A DNA stretch of 10,635 nucleotides from an uncultured Lachnospiraceae bacterium (GCA_910585715.1 CAJUEX010000077.1:1-10635); one strand, 5' to 3'. Positions 1 to 6,885 are shown, counted from the first letter of the stretch. Numbers and translations are program-made. The notes: generated by a model from the letters alone, not told the origin.

Positions 1-54
1 GAGCCCGTCCCGGAGCCTGCTTTGAAAGCTGCCGTCTTAAAATTGATTTCCGTG
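1..54. repeat. Partial dispersed repeat, copy C (one B-type arm, cut by window edge)
   Basis: Positions 3-54 match the right arm of copy B (7141-7192) at roughly 85% identity by eye, including the shared terminal stretch TTGATTTCCGTG. The rest of the element, including its core, would lie to the left of the window. The arm ends about 20 bp beyond the stop codon of the U32 gene, so minus-strand transcripts of the long operon would run into this element. A T-run at 65-70 follows the arm on the plus strand. Because the arms are inverted repeats, one arm alone does not reveal which way the missing core points. Confidence 0.75.
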
Positions 55-73
55 TTGAGAGGACTTTTTTACC

Positions 74-1324
74 TCATCCGTTAACCATCCGCAAAATATC
101 ATACTCCTCCGCCCTTTCATCAAGCGTAACGTATATGGTTTGTTTAGGATGGGGACAACTTTCTATTTCCATCCCTTCCACATCCCGCATGGAAAGCACC
201 CTAACCGGCACATTCCTTCCATCCGGTTTCATGATTTCTATATCCTGGCCCACAGAAAACTTATTGCGCTGGCTGATTCTCACCGTATTTTCCGGCAGTT
301 CAAAAGAAACCTGCCCCTTATCCGCATTTTCCGCAATGCCCAGATAAATATATTCATTCACATAAGTATTATTGTCATAAATCTGGGTATTTTCATCGGG
401 CTTTCCAAAGTAAAAACCGGTTGTGAACTGGCGGTAGGTGCATTTGGAAATTTCTTCTTTATACCAGTCCATATGGCTCTCATAAACTTCTCTGCTTTGA
501 AAAAAGTCATCAATTGCCTTCCGGTATGTCCTTGCCACCGTTGCCACATACAAAGCAGTTTTCATGCGCCCTTCTATTTTCAGGCTGTCAATTCCCGCAT
601 CAACCATTTCCGGTATATGCTCGATCATGCATAAATCTTTCGAGTTGAAAATATAGGTGCCTCTTTCATTTTCATAAACCGGCAGATATTCGCCGGGCCG
701 CTGTTCTTCCACAATGGAATATTTCCAGCGGCAGGGATGGGTGCACGCTCCCTGATTGGCATCCCTTCCGGTAAAATAACTGCTCAGCAGGCATCTTCCC
801 GAATAAGAAATGCACATGGCGCCATGGACAAAGCTTTCGATTTCCATATCCTCCGGAATGTGCTGCCTGATTTCCTTTATTTCGGCAAGGGACAGCTCTC
901 TGGCGGATACTACCCGTTTTATGCCCTGTTGATACCAGAAAAGATAGGTCAGGTAATTGGTATTATTTGCCTGAGTGCTGATATGAATATCTATTTCCCC
1001 GCATTCTTCCTTTGCAAGAGTTACCATTCCCGGGTCTGCAATAATAAGTCCGTCCGGCTTTAAAATTTTTAATTCCTTAAAATATTCCCTTGCCCCTTCC
1101 AAATCACGGTTGTGAGCCAATATATTTGCAGTTACATAAACCTTTACGCCATGCCTGTGGGCAAAGGCAATGCCTTCCGCCATTTCTTCTTTGGAAAAGT
1201 TCTTTGCCTTTGCCCGGAGGCCAAAGGCTTCTCCCCCGATATATACTGCATCCGCTCCATAAATAACAGCTGTTTTCAATACCTCCAGGCTGCTTGCCGG
1301 AATAAGTAGTTCTGGTTTTTTCAT
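74..1324 (-). CDS. trhP: U32 family tRNA uridine 5-hydroxylase (YrrO/TrhP-like)
   Basis: 416 residues, close to B. subtilis YrrO. The U32 signature lies at residues 163-181 (SFVHGAMC...GRC). Cysteines 171, 178, 194 and 198 form the cluster expected to bind iron-sulfur. The N-terminal stretch around residues 5-31 (ELLIPASS, then GADAVYIGG) is typical of the TIM-barrel start. Although named peptidases, the YrrN/YrrO and E. coli YegQ (TrhP) members are known to act in prephenate-dependent formation of 5-hydroxyuridine at tRNA position 34. This role is inferred here from family and context. It is the last gene of the operon, 4 nt after trmR, whose product would methylate this hydroxyl. Its GGAAGGAG ribosome site lies inside the end of trmR, somewhat far (about 12 nt) from the ATG. 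B. subtilis has two such genes (yrrN and yrrO); only one is seen here, but the window edge is near. The operon ends against repeat copy C. Confidence 0.88.
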   Translation of the reverse strand: MKKPELLIPASSLEVLKTAVIYGADAVYIGGEAFGLRAKAKNFSKEEMAEGIAFAHRHGVKVYVTANILAHNRDLEGAREYFKELKILKPDGLIIADPGMVTLAKEECGEIDIHISTQANNTNYLTYLFWYQQGIKRVVSARELSLAEIKEIRQHIPEDMEIESFVHGAMCISYSGRCLLSSYFTGRDANQGACTHPCRWKYSIVEEQRPGEYLPVYENERGTYIFNSKDLCMIEHIPEMVDAGIDSLKIEGRMKTALYVATVARTYRKAIDDFFQSREVYESHMDWYKEEISKCTYRQFTTGFYFGKPDENTQIYDNNTYVNEYIYLGIAENADKGQVSFELPENTVRISQRNKFSVGQDIEIMKPDGRNVPVRVLSMRDVEGMEIESCPHPKQTIYVTLDERAEEYDILRMVNG

Positions 1325-1328
1325 ATTT

Positions 1329-1994
1329 TTATTCTGCTCCTTCCTTTCGGGCGGTTTCTTTCTTTACGGATATTGCCACTCCATCTCCCAAAGGGAGAAT
1401 GGCAGTTTCTAACAGCTCATGATGCTTCAGGGTATAGAGATACTCCCGCATTTTCGCATGAATGGTACGGTTTCTTTTGGTTACGGCAAATCTTGACTGG
1501 ATAATATCCCCGTCCTGCAGAATATTATCTGACAGCAATATGCCTCCGGGATTTAAAAGCCTTAATACCTCCGGCAGAAAGTGAATGTATTGTCCCTTTG
1601 CCGCATCCATAAAAATAAAATCATATGGACCCGTAAGCTCTTTTAGAATCCCGGCGGCATCTCCTTCTAACAGGGTAATCTGTCCGTCCTTACCAGACCT
1701 TTTAAAATTTTCTTTTGCTAACGGAATTCTTTTTTCATATTTTTCTATTGTGGTAATGTGTGCCTCCGGCACTGCTTCTGCCATTAGTAACGCAGAAAAA
1801 CCGATAGCAGTTCCCACCTCCAGAATCTGCTTCGGTTTATTCATAACCAATAATGTTTTCAGAAGGCTCTGCATTTCCTTGCGGATAATCGGCACATCCG
1901 TTTTCCATGCATAAGCCTCCAGTTCATCTAAATATTTTTTATTGCCGTTCTCCAGAGAATTGATATAAGCGGCAAAACGTTCATCAACTATCAC
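1329..1994 (-). CDS. trmR: O-methyltransferase, tRNA 5-hydroxyuridine methyltransferase TrmR (YrrM)
   Basis: 221 residues, class I SAM-dependent O-methyltransferase of the catechol-type (methyltransf_3) family. The SAM-binding motif ILEVGTAIGFSA is at 57-68, and an acidic residue that would hold the ribose is E84. The metal-binding pattern is FMDAAKGQY at 128-136 (D130) with SDN at 155-157. In B. subtilis, YrrM (TrmR) methylates 5-hydroxyuridine at tRNA position 34 to 5-methoxyuridine. The same assignment here rests on family and on the adjacent U32 hydroxylase gene. The start codon is GTG. It overlaps the stop of the upstream mltG-like gene in a GTGA arrangement, which suggests translational coupling. 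A plain small-molecule catechol methyltransferase is the alternative, but the synteny makes TrmR more likely. Confidence 0.85.
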   Translation of the reverse strand: MIVDERFAAYINSLENGNKKYLDELEAYAWKTDVPIIRKEMQSLLKTLLVMNKPKQILEVGTAIGFSALLMAEAVPEAHITTIEKYEKRIPLAKENFKRSGKDGQITLLEGDAAGILKELTGPYDFIFMDAAKGQYIHFLPEVLRLLNPGGILLSDNILQDGDIIQSRFAVTKRNRTIHAKMREYLYTLKHHELLETAILPLGDGVAISVKKETARKEGAE

Positions 1995-2383
1995 TTTTCT
2001 TCTTCCTCTGCCTCCTCAGGGTCTTCTGCCATAAGCTTTATCATCTCTTCTGCTGTCATGGTGGTGCTGAAATCATAAATTCCGGGCCTTATTTTATCTT
2101 TATAATCTGAAAGCAAAAGCTGCACATAAAAAACATTGGCATCCTTTATCAGCCCTTTTTCTTTTAGCAGACAGGCAATTTCCATATTGGACTTCCCTTC
2201 AACAATGGGAACATTCACTGTGACTCCTGTTGCGGCAGTTGCCACCGGACGGTCAGAAAATACCTGAAAGCCAAAGGAATAGCCGTAAATAGCATACTTA
2301 TACACTATCATAATGATAATTATCCATATGACCACCTTAAATATTACTCCTAAAAAGGCACCCGCCACCTGCTTTGCATTCAT
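1991..2383 (-). CDS. Short MltG/YceG-like membrane protein, N-terminal domain only
   Basis: 130 residues. One membrane segment lies at about residues 9-33, followed by a short extracytoplasmic region. Residues about 53-118 resemble the LysM-like substrate-recognition part of MltG (IVEGKSNMEIACLLKEKGLI, then IRPGIYDFSTTMTAEEMIKLM). It ends in an acidic tail (EEAEEEEK). MltG is an endolytic murein transglycosylase of about 340 or more residues. Here the whole catalytic domain with its active-site glutamate is absent, and the next gene overlaps the stop, so this is not a simple frameshift. It occupies the place of yrrL (mltG) in the B. subtilis cluster. I infer a retained septal or peptidoglycan-binding role without cleavage activity, possibly alongside another full-length MltG elsewhere. 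The start has a GAGGTG ribosome site. Family assignment is fairly confident; function is not. Confidence 0.7.
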   Translation of the reverse strand: MNAKQVAGAFLGVIFKVVIWIIIIMIVYKYAIYGYSFGFQVFSDRPVATAATGVTVNVPIVEGKSNMEIACLLKEKGLIKDANVFYVQLLLSDYKDKIRPGIYDFSTTMTAEEMIKLMAEDPEEAEEEEK

Positions 2384-2413
2384 TTTCCCACCTCTTTCAA
2401 AACATTTCAGACA

Positions 2414-2746
2414 CTATTCAAAATCAACGGCAAAAGCTTCCAGCAACCGGCTGTGAATCTGCTGAATCATCCTGCAGTATGCCAGTTCCTTTTCCAGAAA
2501 ATCATGAACCATCGGAATCTCCCGAAATGCTTCGTACTCTATCGTAAACTTGTCTATCTCTTCAAACAGCTCCGCTGTATTTTCCGAAGTCTGCAGCCGG
2601 TAATTGCGTTCCCTGAATTCATTTAGTCTTACCTGCAGATCAGGATAATCCTTTATCCGTTCCTTTTGCTTTTCATATTCTGTAAATGCTTCTGTATTTT
2701 TTACCGCTTCTATCAAAGCTTCCAGCTCTTCATCAAATTGCGCCAT
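2414..2746 (-). CDS. ylbF: YlbF/YmcA family regulator (DUF964)
   Basis: 110 residues, almost wholly helical and charged, with the pattern of the YlbF/YmcA (Com_YlbF) family. It has an N-terminal helix of short hydrophobic spacing, a central YPDLQVRLNEFRERN segment at about 34-48, and a C-terminal long helix. There is no signal peptide or membrane segment, so the protein is cytoplasmic. In B. subtilis YlbF forms the Y-complex with YmcA and YaaT, which steers RNase Y in mRNA processing, competence and biofilm formation. Only one cysteine (C91) is visible, and neither partner gene is in the window. The gene starts 3 nt after the RNase J stop, which supports a role in RNA turnover. This is inference from context; members of this family are hard to tell apart (YlbF, YmcA, YheA). 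Confidence 0.75.
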   Translation of the reverse strand: MAQFDEELEALIEAVKNTEAFTEYEKQKERIKDYPDLQVRLNEFRERNYRLQTSENTAELFEEIDKFTIEYEAFREIPMVHDFLEKELAYCRMIQQIHSRLLEAFAVDFE

Positions 2747-2749
2747 AGG

Positions 2750-4423
2750 CTATACCTCAATAATAATCGGCAGAATCATGGGCCTTCTTTTTGTTTTTCT
2801 CCAAAGGAATTCCCCTGCCTCGTCCTTAATCATGGACTTAATCTTACCCCAGTCCGTAATCTTTTTGTCCATGCATTCATCCAAAGCTTCTGATATGATG
2901 CTTCTTGCTTCTTCTAAAAGTTCATCTGCTTCCCTTACATAAACAAAGCCTCTTGAAACGATTTCCGGGCCGGAAACAATAATGCTGTTGTAAGAATCCA
3001 AAGCAATCACTACTATCAGAATACCATCTTCTGCCAGGTGTTGTCTATCTCTGATTACTACATTTCCAACATCTCCTACCCCAAGACCATCCACATAGAT
3101 GTCTCCTACCGGCACGCTTCCCGTTACCTCCGCACCATTTCCGTCCAGTTCCAGCACATCGCCGGAGGAAAGAATGAAGATATTTTCCTTATCCATTCCA
3201 AGCTCTCTTGCCAGTGCCGCCTGCGCCTTTAAATGACGGTACTCGCCATGGACCGGAATTGCATATTTGGGCTGAACCAGCGTATAAATCAGCTTTATCT
3301 CTTCCCTGCAGGCATGTCCCGACACATGTGCATCCTGAAAAATGACATCCGCACCCTTGGCATAAAGCTCATTGATGACCTTTGACACCGCCTTTTCATT
3401 TCCGGGAATGGGATTGGACGAGAAAATAACAGTATCAAGGGGACCGATAGATACCTTTTTATGCATGCCGCTTGCCATCCGGCTAAGGGCTGCCATACTT
3501 TCTCCCTGACTTCCTGTTGTAATCAGCACTGTCTTTTCATCAGGGTAATTCTTTAACTGCTCTATATCAATCAGTGTGTTTTCCGGAATTTTCAAATATC
3601 CCAGACTGGAAGCAGTATCAATGATGTTTACCATGCTCCTGCCTTCCACCACTACCTTTCTGCCGTACTTGTATGCGGAATTGATAATCTGCTGCACCCT
3701 GTCCACATTGGAAGCAAAGGTGGCAATGATAATCCTTGTATTTTTATGATCCATAAAAATATGGTCGAAGGTGACGCCTACGGTTTTTTCCGACTGGGTA
3801 AAGCCGGGACGCTCTGCATTGGTACTGTCGCACATCAGTGCAAGCACGCCTTTTTTTCCTAATTCGCCAAATCTCTGCAGGTCAATGGCATCCCCGAACA
3901 CAGGGGTATAATCCACCTTGAAATCACCTGTATGGACTACGATTCCTGCCGGAGAATAAATAGCAAGGGCAGCTGCATCCACAATGCTGTGGTTGGTCTT
4001 AATGAATTCAATCCGGAATTTTCCAAGATTGATATGCTGTCCGAATTTCACTACTTTTCTTTTTGTGGCACGTTCCAGACCATGCTCTTTTAATTTGTTT
4101 TCTATAATGCCCATAGTCAGTTTAGTAGCATAAATAGGTACGGAAAGCTCCTTCAGCACATAAGGAAGCGCTCCGATGTGGTCTTCATGTCCGTGGGTAA
4201 TCATAAATCCTTTTACCTTTTCCGAATTTTCTTTCAGATAGGTAATATCAGGAATTACCAGATCGATTCCCAGCATGTCATCTGCCGGAAAAGACAGACC
4301 GCAGTCCACCACAATAATACAGTCCTCGTATTCAAAGGCTGTAATGTTCATTCCGATTTGCTCCAAACCTCCTAATGGTATGATTTTCAGCTTGGAACTA
4401 TTTTGTTGTACTACATTTTTCAA
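2750..4423 (-). CDS. rnj: Ribonuclease J (metallo-beta-lactamase/beta-CASP)
   Basis: 557 residues from the TTG start chosen here, about the usual length for RNase J1/J2. It acts in the cytoplasm as a 5'-3' exoribonuclease and endonuclease in mRNA decay and rRNA maturation. The metallo-beta-lactamase metal ligands are visible: aspartate in VVDCG (about 40), HGHEDH (77-82), H145 and the HTGD aspartate (D167). The beta-CASP region includes HVSGHA (about 366-371) and PVHGEYRH (about 390-397). A C-terminal domain ends in ILPIIIEV. An in-frame GTG five codons upstream (4438) is possible. However, the strong GGAGG at 4432-4436 overlaps the codons just after that GTG and sits 8 nt before the TTG at 4421-4423, so TTG is preferred. 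The start lies within the end of the fur-family gene (26-nt overlap), and ylbF follows after 3 nt. Confidence 0.93.
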   Translation of the reverse strand: MKNVVQQNSSKLKIIPLGGLEQIGMNITAFEYEDCIIVVDCGLSFPADDMLGIDLVIPDITYLKENSEKVKGFMITHGHEDHIGALPYVLKELSVPIYATKLTMGIIENKLKEHGLERATKRKVVKFGQHINLGKFRIEFIKTNHSIVDAAALAIYSPAGIVVHTGDFKVDYTPVFGDAIDLQRFGELGKKGVLALMCDSTNAERPGFTQSEKTVGVTFDHIFMDHKNTRIIIATFASNVDRVQQIINSAYKYGRKVVVEGRSMVNIIDTASSLGYLKIPENTLIDIEQLKNYPDEKTVLITTGSQGESMAALSRMASGMHKKVSIGPLDTVIFSSNPIPGNEKAVSKVINELYAKGADVIFQDAHVSGHACREEIKLIYTLVQPKYAIPVHGEYRHLKAQAALARELGMDKENIFILSSGDVLELDGNGAEVTGSVPVGDIYVDGLGVGDVGNVVIRDRQHLAEDGILIVVIALDSYNSIIVSGPEIVSRGFVYVREADELLEEARSIISEALDECMDKKITDWGKIKSMIKDEAGEFLWRKTKRRPMILPIIIEV

Positions 4424-4883
4424 GTAAATTTCCTCCACATTCTTTACAGCAGCCGTAGAGCTTCACTTCATGATCGGACACAACAAAACCAGTGCTTTCC
4501 TGTATCTTCCGTTCCAGACCTTCTAGCAGGTCGTCCTCAAAAGAAGCCACCTTTCCGCACTTTAAACATATTAAATGATGATGATGATGTCTGGCTTCCC
4601 CCTTGTTAAATGTGCCGATTTCATAACGGGCAAACCCATCATCCAGATTAATCCGATCAATAAGGTTCAGTTCTAACAAAAGCTGTATTGTTCTATAAAC
4701 AGTAGCAAGCCCGATTTCCGGGTATTCTACTTTTACAAGCTCGTAAATTTCTTCTGCAGTCAGATGCCGGTCCTCGCAGGCAGAAAGTGTTTTCAGTACC
4801 AGCACCCTCTGTATGGTTACCTTTAATCCTTTTTCTTTTAAAATTGCTGCAACCTCTTCTTTGCTAAGGCCATTTCCATTCAT
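4398..4883 (-). CDS. fur: Fur family metal-responsive transcriptional regulator
   Basis: 161 residues from the ATG at 4883. An N-terminal winged helix spans about 1-85, with recognition helix IGLATVYRTIQLLLE at 57-71. A C-terminal dimerisation and metal domain follows. Metal sites visible are HHHHH at 99-103 followed by C106-x2-C109, a second cysteine set C145/C146/C149, and H138. The two CxxC motifs fit the structural zinc site of Fur and PerR. The sequence does not by itself separate Fur (iron), PerR (peroxide) and Zur (zinc); ferric uptake regulator is the default inference. A longer TTG start at 4919 would overlap the upstream DUF1292 gene. The ATG has a modest AGGTG site and leaves a 19-nt gap, so I prefer it. 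The gene sits mid-operon in front of RNase J, which is not a position known from B. subtilis. Confidence 0.85.
   Translation of the reverse strand: MNGNGLSKEEVAAILKEKGLKVTIQRVLVLKTLSACEDRHLTAEEIYELVKVEYPEIGLATVYRTIQLLLELNLIDRINLDDGFARYEIGTFNKGEARHHHHHLICLKCGKVASFEDDLLEGLERKIQESTGFVVSDHEVKLYGCCKECGGNLLEKCSTTK
4432..4436 (-). promoter_or_regulatory. Shine-Dalgarno site that sets the RNase J start
   Basis: On the minus strand this reads GGAGG, 8 nt upstream of TTG at 4423-4421. It lies inside the fur-family coding region. If translation began at the longer in-frame GTG (4438), this motif would be inside the gene and that GTG would have no comparable site. Confidence 0.75.
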
Positions 4884-4902
4884 TTTTACACCTGTCTGAA
4901 AG

Positions 4903-5169
4903 CTACTCGTCTTTTTCAAATTTTATATCATCCAGCATATTTTCAAACACTCCTGCCACTGCTTCAAGCTCCTTTTCATCTGAAACAATCACATACGTGC
5001 TCTTTTCATCTCTGTTCCCGGATATGTCCTTTAAAATAAGGGCCTGGGCATCGCCCTCTTCCTGATCCGTCACAAGCAGATAAGTGGTGCCTGCAATCAT
5101 TGTCTGCTCCACCACAAAAAACTCTGCCGGCTCTTCATTCAGCTCCGGTATAAATTCAATTTTCTCCAA
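4903..5169 (-). CDS. DUF1292 protein (YrzB-like)
   Basis: 88 residues, acidic, with no membrane segment. It has the short beta-rich pattern of DUF1292 (YrzB) proteins: EFFVVEQTMIAGTTYLLVTD at about 17-36, then an ALILKDI strand and a C-terminal helix with ELEAVAGVFENML. No biochemical function is established for this family. Its usual place is directly after the RuvX gene, as seen here. The start is TTG, supported by AGGAG at 5177-5181 with 7-nt spacing, and lies inside the end of ruvX (14-nt overlap), suggesting coupled translation. The neighbouring fur-family gene follows closely. Confidence 0.85.
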   Translation of the reverse strand: MEKIEFIPELNEEPAEFFVVEQTMIAGTTYLLVTDQEEGDAQALILKDISGNRDEKSTYVIVSDEKELEAVAGVFENMLDDIKFEKDE

Positions 5170-5605
5170 TTTCTTTCTCCTGATCCTTCTTTAAGTAGTC
5201 TAAATATCCCTGCAGAATAAAAGAAGCCGCCACCGCATCCACATGCTCCTTTCTGTGCTCCCTGCGTATGCCGCTTTCCATCATAATCCGGTCTGCCGCC
5301 ACGGTAGTAAGCCTTTCATCCCACAATTCAACCGAAAGGCCTGTCCTCCGAAAAAGCATATCCTGAAACTCTTTTGTTTTCTCTACACGTTCCCCTTCAG
5401 TTCCATTCATGTTTTTGGGAAGCCCCAGAACAATTTTATCCACCTGATATTCCTGAATCAACTCTTCGATTCGAGCCAATGTTTGTCTTAATTTATTTTC
5501 CGACTTTCTCGTAATCGTTTCTAAGCTTTGAGCCGTAACAAGCAAAGGATCGCTCACTGCCACCCCTACTGTTTTCGCACCAAAGTCCAAACCCATAATG
5601 CGCAT
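5156..5605 (-). CDS. ruvX: RuvX/YqgF family Holliday junction resolvase-like nuclease
   Basis: 149 residues, the normal size for YqgF. The RNase H-like fold is shown by MGLDFGAKTVGVAVSD at residues 4-19 (D7), LGLPKNMNG at 60-68, WDERLTT at 95-101 (E97) and HVDAVAASFILQGYL at 121-135 (D123). Together these supply the acidic triad of the fold. Members are called putative pre-16S rRNA nucleases or Holliday junction resolvases. In E. coli YqgF is linked to 16S rRNA 5'-end maturation, and a resolvase role is debated. The ATG has a GGAAGG site and lies 32 nt after ireB; the end overlaps the DUF1292 gene. The placement between ireB and DUF1292 matches yrzL-yrrK-yrzB of Bacillus. Confidence 0.93.
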   Translation of the reverse strand: MRIMGLDFGAKTVGVAVSDPLLVTAQSLETITRKSENKLRQTLARIEELIQEYQVDKIVLGLPKNMNGTEGERVEKTKEFQDMLFRRTGLSVELWDERLTTVAADRIMMESGIRREHRKEHVDAVAASFILQGYLDYLKKDQEKEIGEN

Positions 5606-5637
5606 ATAGCTTACCTTCCTGCCGCCTTAAGACTGTA

Positions 5638-5901
5638 CTACTCCCATTTATTGGTCTTAATGTATATCTTGAGCATTTCTTCTACCAGCTCGTCCCGCTC
5701 CACCTTCATAATCAGGCTCCTGGCATTTTTATGGCTGGTAATGTAAGTGGGGTCGCCGGACATAATATATCCTACGATCTGATTTACAGGATTGTAGCCT
5801 TTTTCCGTTAGTGCCTCGTAAACAGTGGACAATACTACCTTCACCCCTGTTTCGGGTTCTGCTTCCACTTTAAAGTATTGTGTATTTCCTAAATCTGTCA
5901 T
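5638..5901 (-). CDS. ireB: IreB family regulatory phosphoprotein (DUF965, YrzL)
   Basis: 87 residues, first gene of the operon. The family core is clear: VYEALTEKGYNPVNQIVGYIMSGDPTYI (about 27-54), then ARSLIMKVERDELVEEML. In Enterococcus faecalis IreB is phosphorylated on N-terminal threonines by the PASTA kinase IreK and dampens cephalosporin resistance. Here T2 and T7 lie in the corresponding N-terminal segment and are candidates only. The protein is small, cytoplasmic and probably dimeric by family. The ATG is preceded by AAGGA at about 9-nt spacing, and a well-formed promoter lies just upstream, so this is the transcription entry point for the nine-gene cluster. Confidence 0.93.
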   Translation of the reverse strand: MTDLGNTQYFKVEAEPETGVKVVLSTVYEALTEKGYNPVNQIVGYIMSGDPTYITSHKNARSLIMKVERDELVEEMLKIYIKTNKWE

Positions 5902-5932
5902 CTTGTCACGTCCTTACTCGTAGATATTTACT

Positions 5933-5961
5933 ATTTTAACCTATTCGGGAAGAAAATTCAA
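5933..5961 (-). promoter_or_regulatory. Sigma-A-type promoter of the ireB operon
   Basis: On the minus strand, a -35 hexamer TTGAAT (5956-5961) and a -10 hexamer TAAAAT (5933-5938) are separated by exactly 17 bp. Transcription would begin near 5926, giving a leader of about 25 nt before the ireB ATG. The -35 box lies only 26 bp from the outer end of repeat copy A. Confidence 0.8.
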
Positions 5962-5987
5962 GGTTTCGAGAAAAAATTGTGATAAGG

Positions 5988-6213
5988 CGTAACAGTTCAG
6001 CCCTCAGCCTTCCCACACAGGAATCAGAAGCGGCTGCAGGCAGAACATGATTTCTAAAGGAGCCCTTATAAAAACGCCAGCGCTTAGCGAGGTTCTTTCG
6101 AGCTTAGCACTGCTGCGTTTTTATCAGAGCGAGAGCGTGGCGACGTAGAAACATTTTCTGCCTGCAGCCGGTTCTGATTCCTGTGTGGGAAGGCTGAGGG
6201 CTGAACTGTTACG
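5988..6213. repeat. Dispersed palindromic repeat, copy A (arm type 1)
   Basis: The left arm 5988-6045 and right arm 6156-6213 are inverted repeats of 58 bp with one mismatch (6030 against 6171). They enclose the conserved core 6047-6155. The sequence GATAAGGC occurs directly at both borders (5981-5988 and 6213-6220), which looks like an 8-bp target-site duplication. No transposase or convincing coding region is inside, so it resembles a miniature inverted-repeat element or a large structured spacer. It lies 23 bp beyond the lipoprotein stop and just upstream of the ireB promoter. Copy B shares the core but has different arms. I do not recognise a named repeat family. Confidence 0.88.
6047..6155. 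repeat. Conserved 109-bp core of repeat copy A
   Basis: This matches 7021-7129 at 106 of 109 positions, in the same orientation. An internal hairpin is visible. ATAAAAACGC (6068-6077) pairs perfectly with GCGTTTTTAT (6115-6124). A second stem, CAGCGCT (6078-6084) with AGCACTG (6106-6112), has one mismatch that would be a G-U pair in a minus-strand RNA. The terminal loop is 21 nt. The outer bases of the core, TTTCT and AGAAA, can also pair. Confidence 0.85.
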
Positions 6214-6236
6214 ATAAGGCAGATAACAGAAAACGT

Positions 6237-6851
6237 TCATTTTCCTAAAAGCCCATTGACAGCAATTATCTTTAATCCTTGTGAATTAAACTGCTCGTCC
6301 AAAACCTCTCCAATCCAGACCTGCCCTGTTTCTCCCAGCATGATACCTTCCCAATTGCAAAACATATCCACACAGTCTTCTTCTTCGAGAGCCGAAAAAA
6401 AAGCTTCATCCAAATTGCCGTCAAAGCTTTGGGATGCCTCAAGAAAGTCTGTGCTGTTATTACAGGTAATATCAGATATTGTAACAGGATAAGAAATTTC
6501 TGCTGAAATGGCTGACCAATCGCATTCCAGAAACTGTTGCCTGACTTGAGCAGCATAGCTTTCCACATCATTACGAGAAATATTTGTTGCGACGCTATAG
6601 TAACCGTCATCTGCTGTCGTTGCGGATTCTTCCGGTTGAGAAACCTCATTTTGAACAGGGGCATCCATAGTTTCTGCTTCCGTGTTTTGAATGGCTGCCG
6701 AATCCCCTCCTTCAGTTGATGGAATTTCAAGTTCCGGCGAATCCGGTTCCGATATAGTTGAAACAGTTTCATTTATTTCCGGTGTCCGATTGGAACATCC
6801 ATAAAGTTGTGCACTTAATAAAATGAATAGTAAAACAGATAGTTTTTTCAT
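6237..6851 (-). CDS. Small secreted lipoprotein of unknown function
   Basis: 204 residues. The N-terminus is a lipoprotein signal: MKK, a hydrophobic stretch, then lipobox LYGC with C19 as the lipidated residue. Residues about 20-82 are a low-complexity linker rich in E, S, T and P. Residues about 83-204 form a compact domain: a helix (DVESYAAQVRQQFLECDWSAI), then YPVTIS and a strand-rich end with CNWEGIMLGETGQVWIGEV. The order resembles NTF2-like extracytoplasmic domains, but this is only a guess. Four cysteines (110, 130, 150, 155) lie in the domain. I cannot name a function; a cell-envelope location is supported. The ATG has GGAGG at 5-nt spacing. The gene has its own promoter and sits as a single unit between repeat copies A and B, so it looks accessory to the neighbouring operon. 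Confidence 0.8.
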   Translation of the reverse strand: MKKLSVLLFILLSAQLYGCSNRTPEINETVSTISEPDSPELEIPSTEGGDSAAIQNTEAETMDAPVQNEVSQPEESATTADDGYYSVATNISRNDVESYAAQVRQQFLECDWSAISAEISYPVTISDITCNNSTDFLEASQSFDGNLDEAFFSALEEEDCVDMFCNWEGIMLGETGQVWIGEVLDEQFNSQGLKIIAVNGLLGK

Positions 6852-6867
6852 AACATCCTCCAGGTCA

Positions 6868-6885
6868 GCTTTGCTTCAGCAAAGC
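6868..6885 (-). promoter_or_regulatory. Leader hairpin of the lipoprotein mRNA
   Basis: GCTTTGC (6868-6874) and GCAAAGC (6879-6885) form a perfect 7-bp stem with a 4-nt loop. It falls between the predicted transcription start (near 6892) and the Shine-Dalgarno site (about 6857-6861). There is no T-run after it, so it is not a terminator. A role in mRNA stability or translation control is possible but unproven. Confidence 0.5.

Noticed and set aside
5988..6213. Invertible promoter switch made of inverted arms around the core
   Set aside because: The core contains no recognisable promoter, there is no recombinase gene in the window, and both complete copies have the core in the same orientation. 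Not excluded, but nothing positive supports it.
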